The position numbers were made by a program, and so were the translations under genes. Shown one piece after another: positions 26,244 to 36,444 of a stretch of 64,000 nt of DNA (positions are counted from its first letter, which is position 1; each line of letters begins with the position of its first letter). A model generated the notes under the pieces. The model ran no database searches and was not told the origin of the DNA. It was given only the letters and a program-made list of their open reading frames with translations. Origin of the DNA: Cronobacter malonaticus LMG 23826 (lineage in GTDB: Bacteria; Pseudomonadota; Gammaproteobacteria; Enterobacterales; Enterobacteriaceae); NCBI RefSeq assembly GCF_001277215.2, contig NZ_CP013940.1, positions 1,426,001-1,490,000 of the forward strand, written 5' to 3'.

Positions 26244-26303
26244 TCAGAAATGTAGCAGGAGAAAAACGCTGGCCGGGCGTTGCGCCGGGTGAGCCTTAGT
26301 AAT

Positions 26304-26329
26304 AAAAAACCCGCTGTGGCGGGTTTTTT
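26304..26329. terminator. Bidirectional terminator between SDR and dinI-like genes
   Basis: AAAAAACCCGC, loop TGTG, GCGGGTTTTTT. It serves both converging genes. Confidence 0.85.
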
Positions 26330-26337
26330 ATTGTCGC

Positions 26338-26577
26338 TTATTCGTTGACCAGCCACATATCGGCTTCGTCGAACATCTCTTCCAGCATCCGGTTCAGCTT
26401 TTCACGATCGTTTTTGTTAGCGTCGGAATTGAGACCGTTTGTCTGCATTGGCTTAACGCGCACGTCAGCATCCGGAAAAATGCGGTGTACGCGGCGGGTC
26501 AGCTCGGCCAGGATAATCTCACGCGCGCCGGGCAAGCCTGCGACATTGCGTTTGTCATAAACCAGTTCAACAAACAT
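26338..26577 (-). CDS. DinI-family protein
   Basis: A 79-residue small acidic protein. MFVELVYDKRNV, AREIILAELTRRVHRIFPDAD, and an acidic C-terminal helix with MLEEMFDEADMW fit the DinI fold, whose founder binds RecA and modulates the SOS response. The start at 26577 fits the family. A LexA-like sequence lies 16 bases upstream of the start. It may be a DinI paralogue rather than DinI itself, which in E. coli lies elsewhere. Confidence 0.85.
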   Translation of the reverse strand: MFVELVYDKRNVAGLPGAREIILAELTRRVHRIFPDADVRVKPMQTNGLNSDANKNDREKLNRMLEEMFDEADMWLVNE

Positions 26578-26592
26578 GGAAAACTCCACAGT

Positions 26593-26608
26593 ATGGATAT
26601 ATATACAG
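26593..26608 (-). promoter_or_regulatory. LexA-box-like site of the dinI-like gene
   Basis: The minus strand reads CTGTATATATATCCAT: CTG and ten bases, but CAT instead of CAG as the right half-site. The TATATATAT core and position directly upstream of a dinI-type gene support LexA binding, probably weak. Confidence 0.5.
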
Positions 26609-26731
26609 TCCTGGCACACTATAGCGCCCGCCAGGCATCCGGTAAAGTAGAGAGTGAAGGGGCGCGCGAAGAAGTGTGGAAAATAAAAAAGGCCCGCACG
26701 CGGCGAGCCTGAAAGGGGAAGAGTAAAACAC

Positions 26732-27856
26732 TTAGAACTGATACACCATACCGATGCCGACGATGTCGTCCGTTGCGATGCCGTTGTCTTTGTAGAAGTC
26801 GTCGTCTTCATCCAGCAGGTTGATTTTGTAATCAACATAGGTCAGGAAGTTTTTGTTGAGGTACCAGCTGGCACCGACATCCGCGTATTTAACCAGATCG
26901 TTGTCCTGGTACTTACCGGCATACCAGAGATCTTTACCGCGGGATTGCAGGTACGCCAGAGACGGACGCAGGCCGAAATCGAACTGATATTGCGCCACGA
27001 TTTCGATGTTCTGCGTTTTGTTGGCAATACCGTCGCCGTCGCCATACGGCGTCATGTTGCGGGTTTCGGCATAAGTCGCGGCGAGATAGATATTGTTGGC
27101 GTCATATTTCAGACCGGTCGCCCACGCATCAGCGCGATCGCCGCCTGCGACGATGGAGTCACCACGGCCATAATTGACCTGTTTTGACGTACGGTCAGCG
27201 GTGGAGTAAGCGGCAGAGGCGCTAAAGCCCATACCGAAATCGTACGTTGTGGAGAGACCGAAGCCGTCGCCGTTTTGCGTCTGAATGCCGTGACCGTTGG
27301 TGGTGCCTTCGTTACCGTTGCCGTCGTCTTCGTTATTGCCCTGGTATTGCAGCGCAAAATTAAGCCCGTCTACCATACCGAAGAAATCGGTGTTGCGGTA
27401 CGTCGCCATGCCGTTACCGCGGCCTACCATGTAGTTGTCGCTGTAGGTGTAAGAGTCACCGCCGAACACTGGCAGCATATCGGTCCAGGCTTCAACGTCA
27501 TAAATCACGCCGTAGTTACGGCCATAATCAAAAGAACCGTAGTCGCCATATTTCAGGCCCGCAAACGCGAGTTTGTTGTAAGAGGTGTTGCTGTCCTCGG
27601 TGCTGTTGGCCATGATTTTGTAGTTCCACATGCCATAGCCGGTCAGCTCCGTGCTGATTTGGGTTTCGCCTTTAAAGCCGAACTCCATATAGGTGCCGTC
27701 GCCATCGTCGCCCGGGTTATCGGAGAACGTATGGCGCGCGTCGACTTTACCAAACAGATCGAGTTTATTGCCGTCTTTATTATAAATCTCTGCCGCATTC
27801 GCAGCGCCTGCCACTAATAAAGCGGGCACCACAAGAGCCAGTACTTTTCTTTTCAT
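26732..27856 (-). CDS. OmpC/OmpF-family general porin
   Basis: A 374-residue outer-membrane 16-stranded trimeric porin. The signal peptide ([21 protein letters not shown]) is followed by [19 protein letters not shown], the typical mature start; the constriction-loop region carries [15 protein letters not shown]; the last residue is Phe (GMVYQF), required for BAM recognition. Loops are rich in Asp/Gly/Asn (DGNGNEG, GDGDG). Its place near dcm corresponds to Salmonella ompS1/E. coli yedS, so it may be that minor porin rather than OmpC. The start at 27856 has AAGGAAA upstream. Confidence 0.88.
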   Translation of the reverse strand: MKRKVLALVVPALLVAGAANAAEIYNKDGNKLDLFGKVDARHTFSDNPGDDGDGTYMEFGFKGETQISTELTGYGMWNYKIMANSTEDSNTSYNKLAFAGLKYGDYGSFDYGRNYGVIYDVEAWTDMLPVFGGDSYTYSDNYMVGRGNGMATYRNTDFFGMVDGLNFALQYQGNNEDDGNGNEGTTNGHGIQTQNGDGFGLSTTYDFGMGFSASAAYSTADRTSKQVNYGRGDSIVAGGDRADAWATGLKYDANNIYLAATYAETRNMTPYGDGDGIANKTQNIEIVAQYQFDFGLRPSLAYLQSRGKDLWYAGKYQDNDLVKYADVGASWYLNKNFLTYVDYKINLLDEDDDFYKDNGIATDDIVGIGMVYQF

Positions 27857-28498
27857 TATTAATTTCCTTATCGTCATAAATAATATCAATGAATGGTTTA
27901 ATTGAATGACGTGACGGAGAGTCGTCCGCGGCACGCATATTAGCAAGAATGAAAAAACGCCACCAAAATTATTTCGGGGGTGGGAATGTGACTGTGATTA
28001 ATAATTTGCGGGGGTTATTTGATATTTGTTTTTATTATTTTTATCTATCTTTTACGCAGAAGGTTGAAATTCTTTACAAAGAATAACTCTGGGTGGGGTT
28101 GATGCCCGGGGCGCATGACAACTGGTTTTTATGAAGATACTTATCATCAAATAACTACCCATTAAAGGTATCAATAATAATAGATGGTTGCCAGTTGAAT
28201 TATTATTCGGATAATTAATTTTCAGAAAAAAGAACGGTGTGAAAATAATTTTTTTTGGTCAACAAGTCCGGTTTCGGCGTGTGAAAATTAAAACCAGATT
28301 AGATGCTGAATGCTTCATCTTTTTCGTGTGCCATTTCTACGGTGCATTAATCATTATCCACGTTGCCCGGTATGCTCTTTTTACTTATCTGTATGTTACG
28401 GATGCAGAAAGCCGCTCGCGCAAAAGCGCGTAAAGCATGCTAATTTTGTGATCTGCCTTACAGAAATGAACCGGGTTGACCCGCGCAAAGGAGACGTT
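27857..28498. other. Long AT-rich porin leader region
   Basis: About 640 bases without a convincing gene. A 64-codon frame at 28239 has no support. The region is strongly AT-rich (many AATAATT, TTATTATT runs), like the OmpR/LeuO/H-NS-controlled leader of Salmonella ompS1. It must contain the promoters of the porin (minus strand) and of yedJ (plus strand). Confidence 0.5.
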
Positions 28499-29197
28499 AT
28501 GTCGCTCACCCACTGGCAGCAGCGTTTTGAAGACTGGCTGCACCAAAGCTGGAATCAGGATGATAAAGCTCATGATGTCGCGCACTTTCGCCGCGTCTGG
28601 AAAACGGCCCAGCAGATTATGGCTGGCAGCGAAGCTAACCGGCTGGTCGTGCTGACCGCCTGTTATTTTCACGATATCGTCAACCTGCCGAAAAACCATC
28701 CACAGCGGCATCTGGCCTCGACGCTCGCCGCCCAGGAGACGCTGCGCATTCTGGAAACCCACTTTCCCGATTTCCCGTACGACAGGTATGACGATGTGGC
28801 CCACGCGGTGAGAGCGCACAGTTTCAGCGCCGGGATTACGCCCACGACGCTGGAGGCGAAAATTGTGCAGGATGCCGACCGGCTGGAGTCGCTGGGCGCT
28901 ATTGGTCTTGCGCGCGTCTTTTATGTCTCCGGCGCGCTTGGCCGCGCGCTGTTCGACAGCGACGATCCGCTCGCGTCAGCGCGTGAGCTTGACGACACCG
29001 CCTGGGCGCTCGATCACTTCCAGAAAAAGCTGCTGACGCTGCCTTCCACGATGCAAACCGAAGCGGGCAGGGCGCTGGCGCGCCATAACGCCGACTTTCT
29101 CGTGCACTACATGGCCAAGCTTTGCGCCGAGCTGAAAGGCGATTATTGCCAGCTTGATGAAGAGGTGCTGCGCCGCTTTATTCAGGTCACGCCTTAA
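28499..29197 (+). CDS. yedJ: HD-domain phosphohydrolase YedJ
   Basis: A 232-residue predicted metal-dependent phosphohydrolase of the HD family. Metal ligands are visible as [10 protein letters not shown] (about residues 26-35), [14 protein letters not shown] (about 58-72), and [11 protein letters not shown] (about 125). It matches E. coli YedJ in length and in position before dcm. Start ATG 28499 with AAAGGAG; the longer frame upstream lacks a ribosome site. The substrate is unknown. Confidence 0.9.
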   Translation: MSLTHWQQRFEDWLHQSWNQDDKAHDVAHFRRVWKTAQQIMAGSEANRLVVLTACYFHDIVNLPKNHPQRHLASTLAAQETLRILETHFPDFPYDRYDDVAHAVRAHSFSAGITPTTLEAKIVQDADRLESLGAIGLARVFYVSGALGRALFDSDDPLASARELDDTAWALDHFQKKLLTLPSTMQTEAGRALARHNADFLVHYMAKLCAELKGDYCQLDEEVLRRFIQVTP

Positions 29198-29257
29198 CCG
29201 TAGCCCCGCGCGAAAGTGTGTTACTCTGTCGTATATCGGTTTTGTATGGCGAAAGTA

Positions 29258-30691
29258 ATGCTCGAAAATCACTCTGTTACTGAGGACGTACTGGCAGGCG
29301 CGGATTTCAACGCCGCCCCTGGGCTGAGCGCGCACGCGCTGCTGCAAAAAGTGCTGGAGATTTACGACACCAAAACGCTGGTGGCGATATTAAATGAGGC
29401 GGGCGAGAGGCGCTGGAGCCGCGCCAGGCTAAAACGCCAGATGCTCATCCCGGGCGGCGCGCGTCTTGGCGACGAAGAGTATCGCCGTCTTCTCGCGCTG
29501 CTTCCCACGCCGCCGCGCCATCATCCGAACTACGCCTTTCGCTTTATCGATCTCTTCGCCGGTATCGGCGGCATCCGCAGCGGGTTTGAAGCTGCGGGCG
29601 GCCAGTGCGTGTTTACCAGTGAGTGGAATAAACACGCGGTGCGCACCTATAAAGCCAACTGGTATTGCGATCCGCAACTGCATCAGTTCAATGAAGATAT
29701 CCGTGATGTCACGCTAAGCCATAAGCCAGAAGTCAGCGACGAGGCCGCCGCCGAACATATCCGCGCGTGCATACCGCAGCATGATGTTCTGCTGGCGGGC
29801 TTTCCATGCCAGCCATTTTCACTGGCGGGCGTGTCGAAGAAAAACGCGCTGGGTCGCGCGCATGGCTTTGCCTGCGAAACTCAGGGCACGCTGTTTTTCG
29901 ACGTGGTGCGTATTATCGCCGCGCGCCAGCCGGCGATTTTCGTGCTGGAAAACGTTAAGAATCTTAAAAGCCATGATAAAGGCAACACCTTTCGCATCAT
30001 CATGCAGACGCTGGATGAACTGGGCTACGAAGTGGCAGATGCCGCCGAAATGGGCAAGGACGATCCGAAAATCATCGACGGCAAACATTTTCTGCCGCAG
30101 CACCGCGAGCGCATTGTGCTGGTGGGCTTTCGCCGGGATCTGAATCTGCACGAGGGCTTTACGCTGCGCGCGCTGCCTGAGTTTTACCCGGCGCGGCGCC
30201 CGGCGTTTGGCGAACTGCTCGACCCGACCGTTGACGCGCGCTACGTGCTGACGCCGACGCTGTGGAAATATCTCTACCGCTACGCCCAGAAGCACCAGGC
30301 GAAGGGCAACGGCTTCGGCTTCGGCCTGGTGGACCCGCAAAACCCGGCAAGCGTGGCGCGCACGCTCTCGGCGCGCTACTACAAAGACGGCGCGGAAATT
30401 TTAATCGACCGCGGCTGGGATAAAGCGCTGGGCGAGCGGGATTTCGACGATGCCGCCAACCAGCAGCGCCGCCCGCGCCGCCTGACGCCGCGTGAATGCG
30501 CGCGTCTGATGGGCTTTGAATCGCCGCAGGGCCACGCGTTCCGTATTCCGGTTTCCGATACCCAGGCCTATCGCCAGTTTGGTAACTCGGTGGTAGTGCC
30601 CGCTTTTGCCGCCGTTGCGCAGCTACTGCGCCCGCGTATCGCGCAGGCGGTGCGGCTGCGTCTGGAGAACCGCGATGGCAGACGTTCATAG
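29258..30691 (+). CDS. dcm: DNA cytosine methyltransferase Dcm
   Basis: A 477-residue C5 methyltransferase that modifies the inner C of CCWGG. The motifs are in order: [18 protein letters not shown] (I), [10 protein letters not shown] with catalytic Cys (IV), FVLENVKNL (VI), [14 protein letters not shown] (VIII), and [15 protein letters not shown] plus QFGNSVVVP (IX-X). An N-terminal ~85-residue extension is typical of Dcm. I chose the ATG at 29258, whose product aligns with the E. coli N-terminus (M-ENxSVT); 29246 is an alternative. The vsr gene overlaps the 3' end. Confidence 0.95.
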   Translation: MLENHSVTEDVLAGADFNAAPGLSAHALLQKVLEIYDTKTLVAILNEAGERRWSRARLKRQMLIPGGARLGDEEYRRLLALLPTPPRHHPNYAFRFIDLFAGIGGIRSGFEAAGGQCVFTSEWNKHAVRTYKANWYCDPQLHQFNEDIRDVTLSHKPEVSDEAAAEHIRACIPQHDVLLAGFPCQPFSLAGVSKKNALGRAHGFACETQGTLFFDVVRIIAARQPAIFVLENVKNLKSHDKGNTFRIIMQTLDELGYEVADAAEMGKDDPKIIDGKHFLPQHRERIVLVGFRRDLNLHEGFTLRALPEFYPARRPAFGELLDPTVDARYVLTPTLWKYLYRYAQKHQAKGNGFGFGLVDPQNPASVARTLSARYYKDGAEILIDRGWDKALGERDFDDAANQQRRPRRLTPRECARLMGFESPQGHAFRIPVSDTQAYRQFGNSVVVPAFAAVAQLLRPRIAQAVRLRLENRDGRRS

Positions 30692-31172
30692 CAAGGCCGT
30701 TCGCAGCAAAAATATGCGCGCCATCGGCACCCGCGATACCGCCATTGAAAAGCGGCTCGGCGCGCTGCTCACAGAGCAGGGATTTACCTTTCGCGTGCAG
30801 GATGCCGCGCTCGCCGGACGCCCCGATTTCGTGCTCGACGACTATCGCTGCGTCATCTTCACCCACGGCTGCTTCTGGCATCACCACAACTGTTATCTCT
30901 TTAAAGTCCCCGCCACACGCACTGAGTTCTGGCTCGATAAAATCGGTAAGAATGTGGTGCGCGATAAGCGCGATGTGGCGACGCTGCTCGGCCAAGGCTG
31001 GCGCGTGCTGTTAGTGTGGGAGTGCGCGTTACGCGGTCGTGAAAAGCTCTCTGACGCAGCGCTTGGCGAACGGCTGGAAGAGTGGATTTGCAGCGGCGTG
31101 GCGCATGCCGAAATAGACATTCAGGGCATTCACGCCCTTGAGGGCGAGCGGCCCGCGCCGCCCGCCGGTTAA
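30675..31172 (+). CDS. vsr: Very-short-patch mismatch endonuclease Vsr
   Basis: A 165-residue endonuclease nicking 5' of T in T:G mismatches that arise when Dcm-made 5-methylcytosine deaminates. Features: [18 protein letters not shown] start, catalytic RPDFVLDDY Asp, zinc-site CFWHHHNC, and [13 protein letters not shown]. It overlaps dcm by 17 bases in another frame, the same arrangement as in E. coli, which keeps Vsr levels low. Start at 30675 (MADVHS). Confidence 0.95.
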   Translation: MADVHSKAVRSKNMRAIGTRDTAIEKRLGALLTEQGFTFRVQDAALAGRPDFVLDDYRCVIFTHGCFWHHHNCYLFKVPATRTEFWLDKIGKNVVRDKRDVATLLGQGWRVLLVWECALRGREKLSDAALGERLEEWICSGVAHAEIDIQGIHALEGERPAPPAG

Positions 31173-31175
31173 GCG

Positions 31176-32087
31176 TTACTTCTCAATATTACAGGGCGTC
31201 ACCACCGGTTTGGCCGGCAGCAGATATTTGCCGAGCGTCACCAGCAACACCGCCACAATGATCACGCCAAGCGCAATCCACTCAATCTGTGACAGGCTTT
31301 CGCCGCCAAAGCCGGTGCCGAGCAGCACCGCCACCACCGGGTTGACATAGGCGTAGCTGGTGGCGACCGCAGGCGAGACGTTGCGGATAAGATACATATA
31401 AGCGTTGATGGCGATAACCGAGCCGAACAGCGCCAGATAGCCGACCGCGAGGAAGCCGGAGAGATCGGGCATCGCGGTCATCCGCTCGCCGGTCAACAGC
31501 GACGCCGCCATCAGCACCAGACCCGCCGCCAGCATCTCAATCGCGCCCGCCATCATCCCTGTCGGCAGTTCAATGCGTGAGCCGTAGACCGAGCCGAACG
31601 CCCAACTTAGCGAGCCAATCAGAATCAACAGCGCGCCCCATGGATTACCGTTCAGGTTGCCGCCGCTGTTTAACAGCACGATGCCCGCAAGGCCGATGGC
31701 CACGCCCAGCCACTCCAGCTTGCGGGTCTGAATGCCAAAGAAACGGCTAAAAATCAGCGCGAAGAGCGGGACGGTGGCGACCATCACGGCGGCGATGCCC
31801 GACGGCACATGCTGATGCTCCGCCACCGTCACAAAACCGTTGCCGACGGCCAGCAGCAGCACGCCAATCAGCGCCGCGTTCAGCATCTGGCGACGCGCCG
31901 GGAGTTTATGGCCGGTCGCCAGCAGATATGTCAGCAGCAGAACGCCCGCGCAGAGAAAGCGCACGCCTGCCATCATAAACGGCGGCCAGCTTTTCACGCC
32001 GACGGCAATCGCAAAATAGGTAGACCCCCAAATGATATATAGCGCGAACAGCGCGCCAAGCAGCGGTAATACTCGACCGAAACGCAT
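31176..32087 (-). CDS. yedA: EamA-family drug/metabolite transporter YedA
   Basis: A 303-residue inner-membrane protein with ten helices arranged as two EamA repeats (IIWGSTYFAIAVGVKSWPP in the first; SPAVATSYAYVNPVVAVLLG in the second). It matches YedA of E. coli in length and position after vsr. It converges on vsr with 3 bases between stops. Function as exporter is assumed from family. Confidence 0.92.
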   Translation of the reverse strand: MRFGRVLPLLGALFALYIIWGSTYFAIAVGVKSWPPFMMAGVRFLCAGVLLLTYLLATGHKLPARRQMLNAALIGVLLLAVGNGFVTVAEHQHVPSGIAAVMVATVPLFALIFSRFFGIQTRKLEWLGVAIGLAGIVLLNSGGNLNGNPWGALLILIGSLSWAFGSVYGSRIELPTGMMAGAIEMLAAGLVLMAASLLTGERMTAMPDLSGFLAVGYLALFGSVIAINAYMYLIRNVSPAVATSYAYVNPVVAVLLGTGFGGESLSQIEWIALGVIIVAVLLVTLGKYLLPAKPVVTPCNIEK

Positions 32088-32265
32088 ACTCCCTCACGAC
32101 GTGAAATAAAGAACGCTTATAGTGAACGCTAAAATTATTGCCGAGGCGAGGTTTTTAATTGTTTCGCTTAGGTTAATTTTGCGTTGACAGAAGGTGGTAG
32201 TTTCGGGGCCACGGCTTTTGCTCCATACTTAACACTCCAGAATCACAACACGAAGGAATGAAATT

Positions 32266-33180
32266 TTGGCCGGAAGTAGTTTATTAACGCTGCTGGATGA
32301 TATCGCCACGTTGCTGGACGATATCTCAATGATGGGAAAACTTGCGGCAAAAAAGACCGCGGGAGTGCTGGGCGACGATCTCTCGCTTAACGCGCAGCAG
32401 GTGACAGGCGTGCGCGCTAACCGCGAACTGCCGGTGGTCTGGGCGGTGGCGAAAGGGTCGCTGCTCAATAAACTGATTCTGGTGCCGCTCGCGCTTATCA
32501 TCAGCGCCTTCGCGCCGTGGGCTATTACCCCGCTTCTGATGGTGGGCGGCGCGTTTCTGTGCTTCGAAGGCGTGGAAAAGGTGATGCACAGCATCCACGC
32601 GCGCAAACACAAAGAGACGCCGGAGCAGAAGCAGCAGCGTCTTAACGACATCGCAAAGCAGGACCCGAAGCTTTACGAGCGCGATAAAGTCAAAGGCGCG
32701 GTGCGCACCGACTTTATTCTCTCGGCGGAAATCGTTGCCATTACGCTGGGTATCGTGGCCGAAGCCCCGCTCCTAAACCAGGTGCTGGTGTTGAGCGGCA
32801 TCGCGATTCTCGTCACGCTCGGCGTGTATGGCATCGTCGGGGTTATCGTAAAGCTTGACGACATGGGGTACTGGCTGGCGGACAAGCGCTCGGCGCTGGC
32901 GCGAGGCGTAGGGAAAGGGCTGCTGGTTACGGCGCCGTGGTTGATGAAAGCGCTGTCTGTCCTCGGTACGGTTGCGATGTTCCTGGTAGGCGGCGGTATT
33001 GTGGTACACGGTATCACGCCGCTGCACCACGCGATTGAACACTGGGCGCAGGGCCTGGGCGGAGCAGGCGCGGCCATCATGCCGACAGTGCTGAATCTGG
33101 TGCTTGGTTTTATTCTCGGCGCTATCGTGCTCGCGGTCGTTACGCTTATCGGCCGGCTGCGCGGTAAACCCGCGCACTGA
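32266..33180 (+). CDS. yedI: DUF808 membrane protein YedI
   Basis: A 304-residue inner-membrane protein. The N-terminus [20 protein letters not shown] and [18 protein letters not shown] are near invariant in the family; several hydrophobic segments follow (about 65-85, 165-205, 220-250, 275-298). Start is TTG 32266 with AAGGA upstream, a rare start codon fixed by the conserved N-terminus. The function is unknown. Confidence 0.92.
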   Translation: MAGSSLLTLLDDIATLLDDISMMGKLAAKKTAGVLGDDLSLNAQQVTGVRANRELPVVWAVAKGSLLNKLILVPLALIISAFAPWAITPLLMVGGAFLCFEGVEKVMHSIHARKHKETPEQKQQRLNDIAKQDPKLYERDKVKGAVRTDFILSAEIVAITLGIVAEAPLLNQVLVLSGIAILVTLGVYGIVGVIVKLDDMGYWLADKRSALARGVGKGLLVTAPWLMKALSVLGTVAMFLVGGGIVVHGITPLHHAIEHWAQGLGGAGAAIMPTVLNLVLGFILGAIVLAVVTLIGRLRGKPAH

Positions 33181-33269
33181 GAATATTCCTGAAACTGTAC
33201 GCATGACAGGCGAAAATCGCGCGCGTTGACTATCTTCTGGATGTTTTCACACTGATAAAGGAGGCAGGC

Positions 33270-33452
33270 ATGGTCTTTTTAGTCAGCGATGAAGTCCGGC
33301 GCAAAAACAGCGGTCAACGCATGGTGGTGACCGGTTATTCAAGCGGCATGGTGGAATGCCGCTGGTATGACGGTTACGGCGTGCAGCGGGAAGCGTTTCG
33401 TGAAGACGAACTGCTTCCCGGCGAAAGGAAATCTCGCGAAGAACGTCGTTGA
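33270..33452 (+). CDS. yodC: DUF2158 small protein YodC
   Basis: A 60-residue protein: MVFLVSDEVRRKNSGQRM followed by VTGYSSGMVECRWYDGYG, a small SH3-like beta fold ending in charged residues. It matches E. coli YodC by sequence and by place between yedI and dgcQ. It has AAAGGAGG upstream and a terminator directly after. Function unknown. Confidence 0.9.
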   Translation: MVFLVSDEVRRKNSGQRMVVTGYSSGMVECRWYDGYGVQREAFREDELLPGERKSREERR

Positions 33453-33455
33453 AAT

Positions 33456-33485
33456 AACGCCCGGCCAGTGTGCCGGGCGTTTTCT
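33456..33485 (+). terminator. Terminator after yodC
   Basis: AACGCCCGGC, loop CAGTGT, GCCGGGCGTT: a 10-bp stem followed by TT and a C/T tract. Confidence 0.8.
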
Positions 33486-33652
33486 TTCCCCTCCATCCTG
33501 CAACAGATCAACGACATCCTTTCACTTTCCAGGCGACAATACGTAAAAAAACGGCCACACTTTTAATATCCGCGCCGCCTGGTATTATCTGAGCCGCCTG
33601 ACCTTCACTCTGCCTCATCCAGTCGAGCCATTATCAGTACAGGGAGTCTGAC

Positions 33653-35323
33653 GTGCCTGACAAGTTACTCATCAGCCGCTGGCGGACCAAAAACCCTATC
33701 CGGGTCGTCAACTTCTGCTTCTGCGCCGTTTTCATCTTCTCCACGCTACTGACATGGCGTGAAGGAGTGATCCTGCAGGATGCTTTTATCTCCGCGCAGC
33801 GCAACCAGCTTGACAGCACCGCCACGGCGATGGACCGCAACCTACAATACAGTGTCGATAAGCTGCTGTTTTATCGCGCCGGTATGCGTTATGCCATGCA
33901 TAATCTGCTAGAAGGGCCGCAGACCGACGCCCTCATCGACGGCTTTAAGGCTGAGCGCGATAAACCCGAATGGACGCTGCCGACCGGGCGCGAGCTGGCA
34001 CCGGAGATCCAGGGCGTCTCTGACGCATTTATCGGTCAAAGTACGCTGCTTGAGCGCAACGACGCGCTGTTATACAGCGAGCTGAACGCAACGCTGGCGC
34101 TCGGCCATATGCTGAGCATTGCCGATGCCCGCAGCGAGCGCCCGGAAGTGCGCACCTTTTATGTGTCACGCGCCGGGTTTTACCTCACCAATTTGCCTTT
34201 TTTCGACCACGGCAGCATACCGGAGCTGTATTACCAGCAGGTCAGCAGCCGCTGGTTCATCGATCAGTCGCAGCGTCGCAATCCGGGGCGCGGCGTGCGC
34301 TGGCTGCATGGGCGCGATCTCAGCATGCCGTCCGGGCAGCGCGTTACCGCCAGTATTCCCGTTGATGACAACGGCCGCTGGTTTGGCGTGCTGGCGATGG
34401 ATTTCCCCGTCAGCGCGATGCGCGATTTCCTGAAAAACGCGCTGAATGATGACGACAGCGGCGGTGAAATCCTGCTGTTTGACAGCCAGTTAAGCCCGAT
34501 CGCCACGACCGCTTCCGGTAATGATGCCGCGCTGCACTTTACGGCGCAGGATAAAGCGATGCTGGCGCGCCAGATGGAGCTTGATAATGAGGGCGACGCG
34601 CGGATAGATACCCGGTTTATCACCTGGGCGAAGCTCGACTACTTCGACGGCGTGCTGGTGAAAGTCACCACGGTCTCCCAGAGCGCGGAAGGCAGATTCG
34701 GTAAGGTGGCGATGGTGCTCGGCCTGCTGTGGCTGCTTTTTACCGCTATGCTGTTTCTCTCCTGGCGGGTGATCGTGGGTATGGTGCGCAATATGCTGAC
34801 CATGCAGCGCTCGCTCAAATGGCGCGCCTGGTATGACACGCTGACGCGCCTGTACAACCGCGGCGCATTCTTTGAACGCGCGCGTATGGCCGCGAAAACG
34901 TGCTTTGCGCAAAGTGAACCCTTTTCTGTTATCCAGCTCGATCTCGATCACTTTAAAAGCATCAACGACCGCTATGGACATCAGGCGGGCGATAAAGTGC
35001 TGACGTGGGCGGCGGGTATGTTAAGCCGTTCGCTGCGCGTACAGGATGTGGCGGGGCGCGTCGGTGGGGAAGAGTTCTGCGTTATCCTGCCGGGTACGCC
35101 CGCCGAAGGGGCGCGACAGGTCGCCGAGCGGATACGCCAGCGCATTAACAGCCAGGAGATCCTGGTGCGCCCGGACACCACTATTCGTATCAGCGTGTCG
35201 GTGGGGGTGAGCGAAGCGCGACGCGACGGCGATTACGATTTCGAGCATCTGCAGTCGATAGCCGATCACCGCCTCTATCTGGCCAAACAGCGCGGGCGCA
35301 ACCAGGTGTGTGACGAAGGGTAA
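33653..35323 (+). CDS. dgcQ: Diguanylate cyclase DgcQ
   Basis: A 556-residue inner-membrane c-di-GMP synthase, formerly YedQ. One helix at about residues 20-40, a long periplasmic sensor (about 45-355), a second helix (about 357-380), then a GGDEF domain: DTLTRLYNRGAFFERA, DLDHFKSINDRYGHQAGD, and RVGGEEFCV. The inhibitory site RVQD lies five residues before GGEEF, so product feedback is expected. It regulates cellulose/biofilm in relatives. Start is GTG 33653 with AGGGAG. Confidence 0.93.
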   Translation: MPDKLLISRWRTKNPIRVVNFCFCAVFIFSTLLTWREGVILQDAFISAQRNQLDSTATAMDRNLQYSVDKLLFYRAGMRYAMHNLLEGPQTDALIDGFKAERDKPEWTLPTGRELAPEIQGVSDAFIGQSTLLERNDALLYSELNATLALGHMLSIADARSERPEVRTFYVSRAGFYLTNLPFFDHGSIPELYYQQVSSRWFIDQSQRRNPGRGVRWLHGRDLSMPSGQRVTASIPVDDNGRWFGVLAMDFPVSAMRDFLKNALNDDDSGGEILLFDSQLSPIATTASGNDAALHFTAQDKAMLARQMELDNEGDARIDTRFITWAKLDYFDGVLVKVTTVSQSAEGRFGKVAMVLGLLWLLFTAMLFLSWRVIVGMVRNMLTMQRSLKWRAWYDTLTRLYNRGAFFERARMAAKTCFAQSEPFSVIQLDLDHFKSINDRYGHQAGDKVLTWAAGMLSRSLRVQDVAGRVGGEEFCVILPGTPAEGARQVAERIRQRINSQEILVRPDTTIRISVSVGVSEARRDGDYDFEHLQSIADHRLYLAKQRGRNQVCDEG

Positions 35324-35326
35324 GGC

Positions 35327-36142
35327 TTATGCCTTATCCAGAAAGTGATCCAACCCTTCGCGAAACCCCGCCGGGCCGCTCTCTGTGGTGCGGTAGACAC
35401 GATCCGGGTCGTCATGCTTAAGCATCACGCCCTGGCGGCTGAGACCTTTCACCACCACCGCCAGGTCGACATTATCCAGCAGCGAGGCGTCGTCTGGCCC
35501 GTCGCCAAGCCCCAGCGTGGTGCGCAGTTTGCCTTCACGCTTGCGGTACTGCTCCTTGAGCCAGTTCACCGCCTGGCCTTTACCACCGCGCGCGTCCAGC
35601 ACGTGCCAGAAGCGGCCGCCTTCAATCATCATCAGGCCAAGCGCCTCAAGGCTTGCGGTAAAGCGCGCCAGATTTTCGTCGCTGTCGCGCCAGATAACGG
35701 TCTCGGAGGCTTCCAGCAGCTTCGCCATCGCGGCAAGTTTCGGGCTGAACCCGGTCCATTCGGCAATGGTTTTCTCATCCACGTCGCTGAAGCAGAAGAG
35801 CTTATAGCCGTGTTCATTGCGCAGGCGGTTAATCACGGCAAGGATGTCATCATGGGGAACGCCGTTCAGCAGGCGAGGGAAGTCGGGGCTATCTTCCCAG
35901 GCGGCGTCGAGCTGGATAATTGCACCGTTCTCGGCGATAAAGGGCTGTCCGGAGAGGCCCAGAGCGTCCTGGATGGCGATGATTTCCGCCGCCGTTTTGG
36001 TGCTGGAAAGAATCACCGGCACCTGATGGTCAGTCAGGCGCGCAAGCCAGCTTTGCGCGGGTTCCCACTCGTGCGTGTTGGGATCAAGCAGCGTGCCGTC
36101 CAGGTCGGTAATCACCAGCAAATCGTCATTCAGATGCGCCAT
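35327..36142 (-). CDS. yedP: Mannosyl-3-phosphoglycerate phosphatase-type HAD hydrolase YedP
   Basis: A 271-residue HAD-superfamily phosphatase (Cof/MPGP subfamily). Motif I is VITDLDGTLLD at about 9-19, motif II PVILSSTKTAAE, and the metal-binding motif IV GLGDGPDDASLLD at about 212-224. E. coli YedP has the same length. It is annotated by family as MPG phosphatase, though enterobacteria lack the synthase and the real substrate is unclear. Start 36142 with AAGGAG; it converges on dgcQ with 3 bases between. Confidence 0.9.
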   Translation of the reverse strand: MAHLNDDLLVITDLDGTLLDPNTHEWEPAQSWLARLTDHQVPVILSSTKTAAEIIAIQDALGLSGQPFIAENGAIIQLDAAWEDSPDFPRLLNGVPHDDILAVINRLRNEHGYKLFCFSDVDEKTIAEWTGFSPKLAAMAKLLEASETVIWRDSDENLARFTASLEALGLMMIEGGRFWHVLDARGGKGQAVNWLKEQYRKREGKLRTTLGLGDGPDDASLLDNVDLAVVVKGLSRQGVMLKHDDPDRVYRTTESGPAGFREGLDHFLDKA

Positions 36143-36321
36143 GTTGGCTCCTTTTTGCGCGCTGCCGCCTGCCCGGTTAGCCAGGAATAATCTCAATTAA
36201 TCGGCCTTTTTTGCAGGGTTATTTCGGGATCGTTTCCACGAAAGGCGCGCGGTTGTTGGCTTGCAGTGAATATATGGTTCCATAATATTAGCAACGTATT
36301 ATTCACCAGGAAAATATATCC

Positions 36322-36349
36322 TTGTGCGAGAAAAATTTTGCGGTATGTT
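36322..36349 (+). promoter_or_regulatory. Promoter of dsrA
   Basis: TTGTGC (-35, 36322-36327), a 16-base spacer, and TATGTT (-10, 36344-36349), six bases before the mapped-by-homology 5' end of DsrA. Confidence 0.6.
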
Positions 36350-36354
36350 GTTCA

Positions 36355-36440
36355 TCGACATCAGTTTCCCTGGTGTAACGAATTTTAAGTGCTTCTTGCT
36401 TTCGCAAGCTTATCCCGGCTCCCCAGGCCGGGATATTTTT
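36355..36440 (+). ncRNA. dsrA: DsrA small RNA
   Basis: About 86 bases with the DsrA signature: ACATCAGTTTCCCTGGTGTA in stem-loop 1, AACGAATTTTAAGTGCTTCT in the single-stranded rpoS/hns pairing region, TTGCTTTCGCAAGC stem, and the Rho-independent end ATCCCGGC...GCCGGGAT with TTTTT. DsrA works with Hfq to activate rpoS and reduce hns translation, thereby raising RcsA. The pairing region is one or two T shorter than I remember for E. coli. The neighbourhood (yodD, dsrB, rcsA) is the same as in E. coli. Confidence 0.93.
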
Positions 36441-36444
36441 ATGT

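Noticed and set aside
28239..28433. 64-codon frame upstream of yedJ
   Set aside because: No ribosome site, hydrophobic/AT-driven composition, and yedJ has a clear start downstream.
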